Source: Methanoculleus sp.
Lineage (GTDB): Archaea > Halobacteriota > Methanomicrobia > Methanomicrobiales > Methanoculleaceae
Assembly (NCBI GenBank): GCA_023230425.1
Contig: JALNXI010000045.1
Coordinates: forward strand, 1 to 11,142
Direction: 5' to 3'
Length of the DNA: 11,142 nucleotides
Below the pieces are notes generated by a model. It was not told where the DNA came from, searched no databases, and was given only the letters and a program-made list of their open reading frames with translations. Position numbers and translations under genes: made by a program. Positions 5,936-11,142 of this stretch are shown here, piece after piece (the stretch's first letter is position 1; each line of letters opens with the position of its first letter).

Positions 5936-5962
5936 GGGGAGGGGGGAGCATCCCCCCTCCCC
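5936..5962. repeat. hairpin with 11-bp GC arms
   Basis: GGGGAGGGGGG (5936-5946) and CCCCCCTCCCC (5952-5962) pair perfectly around AGCAT. The length of arm equals that of the palindrome at 5805-5827 on the other side of the element, though the sequences differ. Confidence 0.75.
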
Positions 5963-5979
5963 GTCAGCCCCACCCTCAA

Positions 5980-6010
5980 TGGTGATATCCACTGGGAAGC
6001 CGTGTAAGGG
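5980..6010. repeat. right terminal inverted repeat, 31 nt
   Basis: It is the reverse complement of 5767-5797 except at T5983. It starts TGGTGATATCC and ends CCGTGTAAGGG. Confidence 0.85.
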
Positions 6011-6266
6011 AGGTGCGAGGTGTGAGATCCATTGACCCCTCCAAAGCGATAAACGACGCGTACACCAGAGGTGCAGGCGGAGCTTGAGCACCGGAGGTAC
6101 GCAGTCCCCACGGTCCACTGCATCGGGCTTGTTCTCATTCCCACAGTTCCAAGAATAGTGGATAACGACAGCACAAGGGACAAGAGTTCAAGAACTCATT
6201 GGATTTCGAATGATAGAATCGCGGAAAATAAGAGCCAGCGCCTCCGCCAGCACCGAAAACCCCATC
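6011..6266. other. non-coding stretch between the inverted-repeat element and the thioesterase gene
   Basis: No gene is recognised on either strand; the frames that are open here have no SD, no family resemblance and run into the neighbouring element or gene. One inverted repeat, GAGTTC-AA-GAACTC (6184-6197), lies about 70 nt beyond the stop of the minus-strand operon. Together with T-rich minus-strand sequence (CTTATTTTCC, about 6223-6232) it could help end that transcript. Confidence 0.35.
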
Positions 6267-6692
6267 TCACCCTTTCCTCGCAGAAACCCCGGTCTTAAAC
6301 CCGATCCCCTCGAACGAGGCGATACAGCGGTCGCCCGAGTAGACGTCCACAACGTATACGGACGTCCTCTCCGTCTCCGAGATCCTGCGGGCGACCGCTT
6401 CGAGCGTGCCGTTCGTCGGCGGAGAAATGTAGCGGATATAGGCGGAGAGCCCAATCTGGTCAACCCCGTCCAGGTTTCCGGCGATGCCGAAGGCGTGGTC
6501 CGCAAGGGCGAAGATCGCGCCCCCGTGAGTCGTGCCGTGGGCGTTCTCCATGCCCTCCGTCTGCATCGCGACCCTGACGCAGCCGTCGGTGACCTCCGTG
6601 ACCTCTATCCCGAGGAGGCGTGCAAACCCGCAGGCGTCGAACCGGCGCACCACATCAGCACAGGTCTCGGGGATGGGTCTTCTGCTCCTCAT
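6267..6692 (-). CDS. PaaI-family hotdog thioesterase, 141 aa
   Basis: The protein is a single hotdog domain of the PaaI type. The signature N50-A-H-G-T-T-H-G-G-A-I-F-A-L-A-D-H-A-F (50-68) contains the G-x-x-H-G-G motif (H56, G57, G58) and the likely catalytic Asp65. The later strands GLSAYIRYISPP, LEAVARRISETERTSVYVVDVYSG and CIASFEGIGFKTG are the usual continuation. Such enzymes hydrolyse acyl-CoA thioesters; the acyl group cannot be told from sequence. ATG 6692 is chosen because conserved sequence begins soon after and it lies 16 nt downstream of the stop of the GT2 gene; longer readings would overlap that gene. As the last gene of a glycosyltransferase operon it may simply be co-transcribed, or may edit an acylated intermediate (inference). 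Confidence 0.88.
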   Translation of the reverse strand: MRSRRPIPETCADVVRRFDACGFARLLGIEVTEVTDGCVRVAMQTEGMENAHGTTHGGAIFALADHAFGIAGNLDGVDQIGLSAYIRYISPPTNGTLEAVARRISETERTSVYVVDVYSGDRCIASFEGIGFKTGVSARKG

Positions 6693-6708
6693 GCCAGGAT
6701 AGAGCGGC

Positions 6709-7407
6709 CTACTTGTATTCCCGCTGCGAGTAGGTGGCGCCGCCGGCTTCGCCACCGCGGAGAACGATATACAGCCATTCCGATATCGACTTGAGCGTCC
6801 CGAACTGCTGGTAGCGCCTCATCGAGAAACCGACCGCGAGACCGGGGTCGAGGTAGACCTTCCCGATCTTGCGCATCCGTTGCGCGATCTCGAGGTCGTC
6901 CCCGGCGTCGATGCAGCGGTACATCCCCGCCCGGACGAATGCCTCACGGTCGAACGCCGTGTTGCACCCAAGCGTGAAGTAGATCGTCCGGGTGTGGTAG
7001 CCGAGGCGCGAGAAGGTGTTTGCGCCAAAAAGAGAGAGTTGGTTCCGGAAGCCGCCCTCGATCGGGTAGACCGTGCCGTAGAGCTGCACGATATCCCTCT
7101 CCGCAAAGTTCCGGCCGATCGTCTCCACCCAGTCGCGGGGGAGGATACAGTCAGCGTCCGTTGTGGCGACGATATCTCCCCTGGCCGCCATCGCCCCGTC
7201 GTTTCGTGCCCCGCCCACCCGTTTGCTCTTCTGTATAAAGACGCTGTCCGCCAGGGGTTCCGCAAGCTCCCGGGTCCGGTCCTTTGAGTCCCCGTCGACG
7301 ACGATGATCTCGTAAGTATCCCTCGACACCGTCTGGTCGGCGAGAGACTGCAGGCAGCGCTCGATATTCTGCTCTTCGTTGTAGGTCGGAACGACGACGG
7401 AGATCAA
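6709..7407 (-). CDS. GT2-family glycosyltransferase, 232 aa
   Basis: It is a GT-A fold family 2 enzyme. Visible motifs are the N-terminal MISVVVPTYNEEQNIERCLQ (1-20), the nucleotide-binding VDGDSKDRT (37-45), the metal-binding DADC (84-87), and the acceptor-side GDDLEIAQRMRK (169-180), in the place of the usual E-D-x-D/R-x-x-R-W region. No transmembrane segment is present, so the enzyme is probably soluble or only peripherally bound to the membrane. It is short for the family but complete. The start is TTG 7407, whose TTGA overlaps the TGA of the upstream GT4 gene by 4 nt. This suggests translational coupling. Donor sugar and acceptor are unknown; the neighbours suggest a step after GT4 in making a surface glycan or glycolipid. 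Confidence 0.9.
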   Translation of the reverse strand: MISVVVPTYNEEQNIERCLQSLADQTVSRDTYEIIVVDGDSKDRTRELAEPLADSVFIQKSKRVGGARNDGAMAARGDIVATTDADCILPRDWVETIGRNFAERDIVQLYGTVYPIEGGFRNQLSLFGANTFSRLGYHTRTIYFTLGCNTAFDREAFVRAGMYRCIDAGDDLEIAQRMRKIGKVYLDPGLAVGFSMRRYQQFGTLKSISEWLYIVLRGGEAGGATYSQREYK

Positions 7408-8381
7408 CCCTCGATCAACTCCCGGTATAATTGTTGATGCCGTTTTGCTATAAGCGTGATGTCGTATTTCTCCGTCGAGGCGCGGGCCTTCGCGGCGCAG
7501 TGCTGCAGGGCCGCATCATCGTTCACGAGGTCCCGCGCCTCGTCGACCTCACGGAAGAAGAGGACTGAGTCCCCGAATATCTCCCGGAACTCGAATATAT
7601 CCCGGGCGATAACCGGGAGGCCCGCCGATAGGGCCTCGACGATCACGAGACCGAACGTCTCGGCGTGGGACGGCATAAAGAAGATGTCCGCCCCGCTGTA
7701 TGCCCGGGATATATCGTCGATGACGCCGGTGAATATGACGTTCTCGTGGGAATGGGTCTTCTGCAACTGAATCTTCGCGTAATCCTTCGAGAGCGTCCCA
7801 TACGGGAACCCACCCACCCAGATCCAGGTCATATCGGGGTGCTGGTCGGCGAGCTTGAAGAAGTCGTAGATGCCCTTCCGGGGAGTCTGCTGGCCGACGG
7901 AGAGGACCACTCTTTGGCCCGGGTCGATGTCGTACTCATCGCGGAACGATTTCCTCTTCTTCTTGTCCCGCTTGAAGTACGCCCGGTCGATACCGTTCGG
8001 GATAAGGGTCTTTGGGACATCGGGGACGAGCTGCTCGGCCTCGCGGTGGCAGGGTTCCGATATCGTTATGATGTGGTCAAACTGCCGGTAAATTTTGGGG
8101 TATATCGTGTTTATCCTCTTCGAGAAGGCGACGTTCCCCTCGTTTATACGGGGGGTCGAGTGGGCGGTCAGCACCTTCACGCCCTCGGTGAACTTCAGGT
8201 GGTACATCGCCCAGGGCCCGAAGGTGTGGTAGTGGGTCAGGTCGAAGTCGCCGTGATACAGGTTTCGGGAGACCTCCATATCAGGGAGCAGGGCGAGGTG
8301 GTTATACAGCGTCCTTGCGGCCGTTGCGCACCCGATGTAGCGCAGAAATCGGAAGTCCTCGACGAATATGTTGACCTTCAT
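7404..8381 (-). CDS. GT4-family glycosyltransferase, 325 aa
   Basis: A GT-B fold family 4 enzyme with a short N-terminal domain. The linker VPKTLIPNGIDRAYF (122-136) precedes the C-terminal donor domain, which begins VVLSVGQQTPRKGIYDFFKLAD (158-179). The E-x7-E motif is E241-TFGLVIV-E249 in PSHAETFGLVIVEALSAGLPV. The stretch VGQQTPRKGI, then PDMTWIWVGGF, resembles bacterial 1,2-diacylglycerol 3-glucosyltransferases, so a lipid acceptor such as an archaeol is a reasonable guess, not a proven one. ATG 8381 overlaps the TGA of the FAD enzyme upstream (ATGA, 4 nt), and its own stop overlaps the GT2 start, so the three genes are coupled. A lysine/arginine patch DKKKRKSFR (139-147) may help contact with membrane lipid (inference). 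Confidence 0.9.
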   Translation of the reverse strand: MKVNIFVEDFRFLRYIGCATAARTLYNHLALLPDMEVSRNLYHGDFDLTHYHTFGPWAMYHLKFTEGVKVLTAHSTPRINEGNVAFSKRINTIYPKIYRQFDHIITISEPCHREAEQLVPDVPKTLIPNGIDRAYFKRDKKKRKSFRDEYDIDPGQRVVLSVGQQTPRKGIYDFFKLADQHPDMTWIWVGGFPYGTLSKDYAKIQLQKTHSHENVIFTGVIDDISRAYSGADIFFMPSHAETFGLVIVEALSAGLPVIARDIFEFREIFGDSVLFFREVDEARDLVNDDAALQHCAAKARASTEKYDITLIAKRHQQLYRELIEG

Positions 8382-9697
8382 TCGTTCGCCCTCACGAAGT
8401 CGATCGCGCTCCTGATACAGCCGTCCATATTGATGTATTCAAACCGGGAGAACCGCCCGACGAGGTCGATGCCCCGCTCCCGGCAGAACCCCCTGACGAT
8501 CTCGATGTTTTTGAGGTACTCCGTATCGTAGACGACGTAAGCGAATTTGTGCCGCGCGATGCCGGTGTAGACGACCCGATCCCGGGAGGGGAGGATCCCG
8601 GCGGAGACGAGTGAACGGACGGTATGCTCGATCACATCGGCATCCGTCATCCGGGAGACCGCATCACCGTCGTTATAGGTGATCTCGGCGAGGATCGAGG
8701 AGTGGCCGGGGGGGGCGACTTTTGTACTGTAGTTTGAGGGGAACGATATCCGGTTGAAGAGGCCGGTCTCCGGGTCAGGGACGTAGAGCCACGATATATC
8801 GGGGACTTCACCCGCGAGGCCGATGAAGACCGAGCAGAGCGAGTTGTACCGGAGGGCGTCGCACGCAGCCTGCACGTCGGCCGGGACGTCCGGAAGACAG
8901 GGGAGCAGGTTCTGGAGGGGAATCGTCGATATCAGGCGGTCTGCATGGACGGTCTCTTTGCCGTCACTGACGGCAAATCCACCCTCCTCCTCCCGGATGG
9001 ACGCGACAGAGAACCCGGTCCGGATGGCGGGGAGCACCGGCTCGGCAATCCCGCGGACAACCGCCTCGATACCGCCCGTCACCGGGTAGGAGAAGACCGC
9101 CTGGTGGACGTAGCCCTCGGTCTCGATCCCGATGGCCGATTTGATGATATCCTCGACCGGCGGGCGGGGGATCCTTCCGTCCACCCAGTGGTGCGACATG
9201 CGCTCCACCGGGTAGTTCCAGATCTTCTCGTTGTAGGGGACCATGTAGCACTCGGCGATGCCCCGGCCGAAGGTGTAGGTGATCCACTCTGCAAAGTTTT
9301 CCGGCGGCGGGACTTCGCCCTTCTCGACGGCGATGAGGTTCTTCACGAACTCGTTGATGCAGAAGAACCGGTCTTCGTCGGGCAACTGGTAGAGGCCGTT
9401 CTCGAAGGGGTATTTGACGTAGCGGCCCTTGTACAGGATCTTCGTATTCCGCTTCCGCCGGTCGGCGTTCCCGCCGAGGACCGAGAGCATGAAGGAGAGG
9501 ACCTCAGTATCGCGGGAGAAGAGGATGTGCGAGCCCCCGACGTCGAACGTGAAACCCTTCTGTGTTCTCGAGCGGCAGAGCCCCCCGATCGTCTCGTCCC
9601 GTTCAAGAACAGTCACGTCGTCGCCCTGTTCATGGAGCAGGCGGGCCAGCGTAATCCCGGTGAGACCGCCTCCCAGTACCGCCGATTTCACATTCAT
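8378..9697 (-). CDS. FAD-dependent UDP-galactopyranose-mutase-like oxidoreductase, 439 aa
   Basis: The N-terminus is a dinucleotide-binding fold, VKSAVLGGGLTGITLARLLHE with G-x-G-x-x-G at 9-14, an acidic ribose-binding end VTVLERDETIGGLCRS (28-43) and FDVGGSHILFS (51-61). YVKYPFENGLYQLP (93-106) and ECYMVPYNEKIWNYPVERMSHHW (149-171) recall UDP-galactopyranose mutases, particularly those of eukaryotic length, which also carry VGGH, YPF-N and PYN-K-W motifs. Related FAD enzymes of the amine-oxidase/protoporphyrinogen-oxidase group look similar, so substrate is open. A mutase would supply UDP-galactofuranose, in the cytoplasm, to the two following glycosyltransferases. ATG 9697 is chosen because the FAD motif follows directly and a TATA box at 9714-9723 fits a leaderless mRNA. 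This is the first gene of the operon. Confidence 0.82.
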   Translation of the reverse strand: MNVKSAVLGGGLTGITLARLLHEQGDDVTVLERDETIGGLCRSRTQKGFTFDVGGSHILFSRDTEVLSFMLSVLGGNADRRKRNTKILYKGRYVKYPFENGLYQLPDEDRFFCINEFVKNLIAVEKGEVPPPENFAEWITYTFGRGIAECYMVPYNEKIWNYPVERMSHHWVDGRIPRPPVEDIIKSAIGIETEGYVHQAVFSYPVTGGIEAVVRGIAEPVLPAIRTGFSVASIREEEGGFAVSDGKETVHADRLISTIPLQNLLPCLPDVPADVQAACDALRYNSLCSVFIGLAGEVPDISWLYVPDPETGLFNRISFPSNYSTKVAPPGHSSILAEITYNDGDAVSRMTDADVIEHTVRSLVSAGILPSRDRVVYTGIARHKFAYVVYDTEYLKNIEIVRGFCRERGIDLVGRFSRFEYINMDGCIRSAIDFVRANE

Positions 9698-9713
9698 ACG
9701 TTTAATGCCGAAG

Positions 9714-9731
9714 CCATATATGGTTGACCAT
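9714..9731 (-). promoter_or_regulatory. operon promoter with overlapping palindromes
   Basis: CCATATATGG (9714-9723) is a perfect 10-nt palindrome containing TATATA and lies 17-26 nt before ATG 9697, so it can act as box A for a leaderless or nearly leaderless transcript. ATGGT-TG-ACCAT (9720-9731) overlaps it on the upstream side (BRE side), where a regulator would block factor binding. Confidence 0.55.
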
Positions 9732-9823
9732 CCGCTTTCCCGTGGTTGCCGCATATTGGCGTGAAAACCGGGGGTAATCAGGCCAGGAACGCGGGGTGCG
9801 ACACAGCCGCCCGGCAGGGGTTC

Positions 9824-10918
9824 CTAAGGGTTGCGCAGTTTCCCGACGAACTCCCGCACGTCCCCTGCGTAGAGGAGAGGCTCCTCCCAGGCCGCGAAGT
9901 GTCCGCCGCGAGGGAGCTCGGTGAAGTGCTCAAGGTTCACCCTGCGCTCGGCCCATTCACGGGGCAGCGGAGCGTCCCGGGGAGGGTGGGCGACGGCTGC
10001 CGGAACCGGGGTGCGCTGCCAGGGATGGGAAGGAGCGTGAGCGTCGAGGTAGTACCTGCGGAGAGACGAGCCGATCGTCTGCGTGACCCAGTAGATCGTG
10101 ATGTTCGTGAGCAGCTCGTCCCGGCTGAACCGCGTCTCAAGCTCCTCGCCGGTCGTGCCCGAGGCCATGAAACTCATGATCCAGGCCGCGAGGCCTGCCG
10201 GCGAATCGGCCAGTCCGTAGGCGAGGCTCTGCGGTTTGGTCGACTGGACCATGTTGAAGGCGCCTTCGTTCATCCACCATTGTCCAATGTAGTTCGCGAA
10301 TTCGATTTCGGGCTCTGTGAGGGTCGAAAAATCCGTCGTCTGGTCCGGGTAGCCGACATCGGTCAGGTGGATGCCGAGCAGGGCGTCGGCGTGGCGGTCG
10401 GCGAGTGACTGAGCGATCAGGGTCCCGGCGTCGCCGCCGGCCGCGACGAATCTCTCGTAGCCCAGTTCCTCTGTCATCAGTCCGGCGAAGAGATCGGCGG
10501 TGTCGTCGGTGGTCATGGGCTTTCGGTCGGAGAACCCCTGTCCGGGGATGGACGGGACGATCACGTCGAACGAATCGGCGAGCATCGGGATGACCCTGTG
10601 GTAACGGTAGAAGGAGTCAGGCCAGCCGTGGAGCAGGAGGAGCGGCGTCGGGTCCGGCTCCCTCCCGCGCTCATGGATGAAGTGAATCCCCACCCCGTCG
10701 ACCTCCGCCATGAAGTGAGCGAAGGTGTTGAGCGCGGCCTCGTGCCTGCGCCAGTCATACCGGTGCTCCCAGTAGTCGACGAGGTCTTTCATATACGGAA
10801 GAGCGGTGCCGTACTCCCAGCCGGCATCGTCATCGGGCCACCGGGTATCGGCGAGTCGCCGGCGCAGGTCCTCGAGGATTGCCTCCGGAACGGCTATGGT
10901 GAAGGGTTCGGTCTTCAT
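9824..10918 (-). CDS. epoxide-hydrolase-type alpha/beta hydrolase, 364 aa
   Basis: The N-terminal domain FTIAVPEAILEDLRRRLADTRWPDD (6-30), then WEYGTALPYMKDLVDYW (34-50), is the epoxide hydrolase N-terminal (EHN) type. The alpha/beta-hydrolase core has the oxyanion motif LLLLHGWPDSFYRYHRVIP (93-111), the presumed nucleophile Asp163 in AAGGDAGTLIAQ, where other members often have GGDWG, and the catalytic His340 in LPRGGHFAAWEEP. Its expected role is hydrolysis of an epoxide or related ester, cytoplasmic, substrate unknown. ATG 10918 is chosen for a strong SD (AAGGAGG, 10928-10934) 9 nt upstream; the longer reading to 11017 runs through the promoter. Aspartate as nucleophile favours epoxide hydrolase over esterase. 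Such genes are common in aerobic bacteria, and a recent transfer is possible, yet base composition is not obviously different. Confidence 0.9.
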   Translation of the reverse strand: MKTEPFTIAVPEAILEDLRRRLADTRWPDDDAGWEYGTALPYMKDLVDYWEHRYDWRRHEAALNTFAHFMAEVDGVGIHFIHERGREPDPTPLLLLHGWPDSFYRYHRVIPMLADSFDVIVPSIPGQGFSDRKPMTTDDTADLFAGLMTEELGYERFVAAGGDAGTLIAQSLADRHADALLGIHLTDVGYPDQTTDFSTLTEPEIEFANYIGQWWMNEGAFNMVQSTKPQSLAYGLADSPAGLAAWIMSFMASGTTGEELETRFSRDELLTNITIYWVTQTIGSSLRRYYLDAHAPSHPWQRTPVPAAVAHPPRDAPLPREWAERRVNLEHFTELPRGGHFAAWEEPLLYAGDVREFVGKLRNP

Positions 10919-10927
10919 GCGGTCGGT

Positions 10928-10934
10928 CCTCCTT
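10928..10934 (-). promoter_or_regulatory. Shine-Dalgarno of the epoxide hydrolase gene
   Basis: AAGGAGG on the minus strand, 9 nt before ATG 10918. It fixes the start and shows that this mRNA has a leader, unlike several neighbours. Confidence 0.75.
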
Positions 10935-11000
10935 GTGCTCAGTTCTCTCCCGGCGGTGCGGCATGCCGGGAGGGTGTGGACTCTGGAGGGTATCGCTCGC

Positions 11001-11010
11001 ATATATGTAT
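11001..11010 (-). promoter_or_regulatory. TATA-like box of the epoxide hydrolase gene
   Basis: ATACATATAT on the minus strand is the only A/T block upstream of the gene. A transcript would begin near 10975, giving a leader of about 55-60 nt that includes the SD. Confidence 0.5.
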
Positions 11011-11026
11011 TCGGCACCTCACGCGC

Positions 11027-11032
11027 AAAAAA
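11027..11032 (-). terminator. T6 tract, possible terminator of the gene to the right
   Basis: On the minus strand CACGTTTTTTGCG lies about 25 nt beyond the stop at 11058-11060 and just upstream of the TATA box of the next gene on that strand, the place expected for an archaeal T-tract terminator. Confidence 0.4.
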
Positions 11033-11057
11033 CGTGGAGAGAGGTTCGTTTGGCAGA

Positions 11058-11141
11058 CTACTCTTTTGCCCTTCTCTTTGCGAGGACCGTGCTCGTTTCT
11101 ATCGATCTCTGCAGGGGCTGGATCATATAGGTGGGCATATT
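11058..11141 (-). CDS. possible C-terminal end of a gene entering from the right
   Basis: The minus-strand frame open at the right edge encodes 27 visible residues, including MPTYMIQPLQRSIETSTVLA, and ends KRRAKE before TAG at 11058-11060. The composition is protein-like with a basic tail, and a T6 tract follows. It may be the tail of a longer gene or a short ORF beginning at ATG 11138. No family can be named from so little. Confidence 0.3.
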   Translation of the reverse strand, partial: NMPTYMIQPLQRSIETSTVLAKRRAKE

Positions 11142-11142
11142 C

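Larger units (their letters stand above)
5767..6010. mobile_element. 244-nt MITE-like or structured-RNA element with 31-bp terminal inverted repeats
   Basis: The left end 5767-5797 and the right end 5980-6010 are inverted repeats of 31 nt (the left begins CCCTTACACGGCTTCCCAGT). They match at 30 positions; the exception, G5794 opposite T5983, would be a G-U pair in a plus-strand RNA. No transposase is encoded. The interior is densely folded: perfect stems at 5805-5827, 5832-5842, 5857-5872, 5882-5898 and 5936-5962, and an inner helix 5848-5856 with 5967-5975. TGCGA occurs just outside both ends (5761-5765 and 6014-6018), which might be a trace of a target duplication, though it is not flush with the repeats. 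Two readings remain open: a miniature inverted-repeat transposable element, or a non-coding RNA. It has no coding content I trust. Confidence 0.65.

Noticed and set aside
5730..6035. 101-codon ORF across the inverted-repeat element
   Set aside because: It translates hairpins into poly-G and poly-P runs and has no SD; it is a by-product of the repeat structure.
7665..8531. 288-codon plus-strand ORF antisense to GT4
   Set aside because: It is the complement frame of a well-supported glycosyltransferase, without family resemblance.
8945..9727. 260-codon plus-strand ORF antisense to the UGM-like gene
   Set aside because: It is D, R and V rich shadow coding with no motif or ribosome site.
9746..10408. 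220-codon plus-strand ORF antisense to the epoxide hydrolase
   Set aside because: It is shadow coding; the opposite strand carries the full hydrolase motif set.
1..11142. CRISPR arrays, tRNA or rRNA genes, complete insertion sequences
   Set aside because: No regularly spaced repeats, no tRNA-like T-loop and acceptor combination, no rRNA signature and no transposase motif were seen.

Overview
The window reads as chromosomal DNA of a high-GC methanogenic archaeon, most likely of the Methanomicrobiales (Methanoculleus-like). This is inferred from several points. There is a GHMP-superfamily protein of the beta-ribofuranosylaminobenzene-phosphate (RFAP) synthase type, a family tied to methanopterin biosynthesis, and a DUF2148 iron-sulfur protein. 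TATA-like A/T boxes lie about 25-30 nt upstream of several starts with almost no leader. Shine-Dalgarno sequences (GGAGG type) occur at some other starts. No species can be assigned without a search.

Left part (1-3350, mainly + strand): a bacterial-type PH-domain (bPH2, DUF304) pair. It comprises the C-terminal part of a YdbS-like protein cut by the window edge and a complete three-PH-domain YdbT-like membrane protein, separated by a puzzling 249-nt leader. Next come an SD-led candidate 29-codon ORF, an uncharacterised 161-aa protein on the minus strand and a 75-aa two-helix membrane protein on the plus strand.

Middle (3421-5640): a minus-strand pair, DUF2148 protein then RFAP-synthase-like GHMP protein, 12 nt apart. 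It diverges from a plus-strand msrA (methionine sulfoxide reductase A). A GC-rich palindrome sits between the divergent genes.

Non-coding island (5641-6266): about 626 nt with no convincing gene. It holds the most striking feature of the window, a 244-nt element (5767-6010) bounded by 31-bp inverted repeats that match except for one G-T pair. Inside is an ordered set of further perfect stems. It looks like a MITE or a structured RNA.

Right part (6267-9697, minus strand): a tight operon in the order FAD-dependent UDP-galactopyranose-mutase-like enzyme, GT4 glycosyltransferase, GT2 glycosyltransferase, PaaI-type hotdog thioesterase. Two junctions overlap by 4 nt and the third has 16 nt. A leaderless-type promoter with overlapping palindromes precedes it. 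The set suggests assembly of a cell-surface glycan or glycolipid. Upstream on the same strand is an epoxide-hydrolase-type alpha/beta hydrolase (9824-10918) with its own TATA and strong SD, unusual for a strict anaerobe and possibly acquired from bacteria. The right edge may hold the last codons of another minus-strand gene followed by a T-tract terminator.
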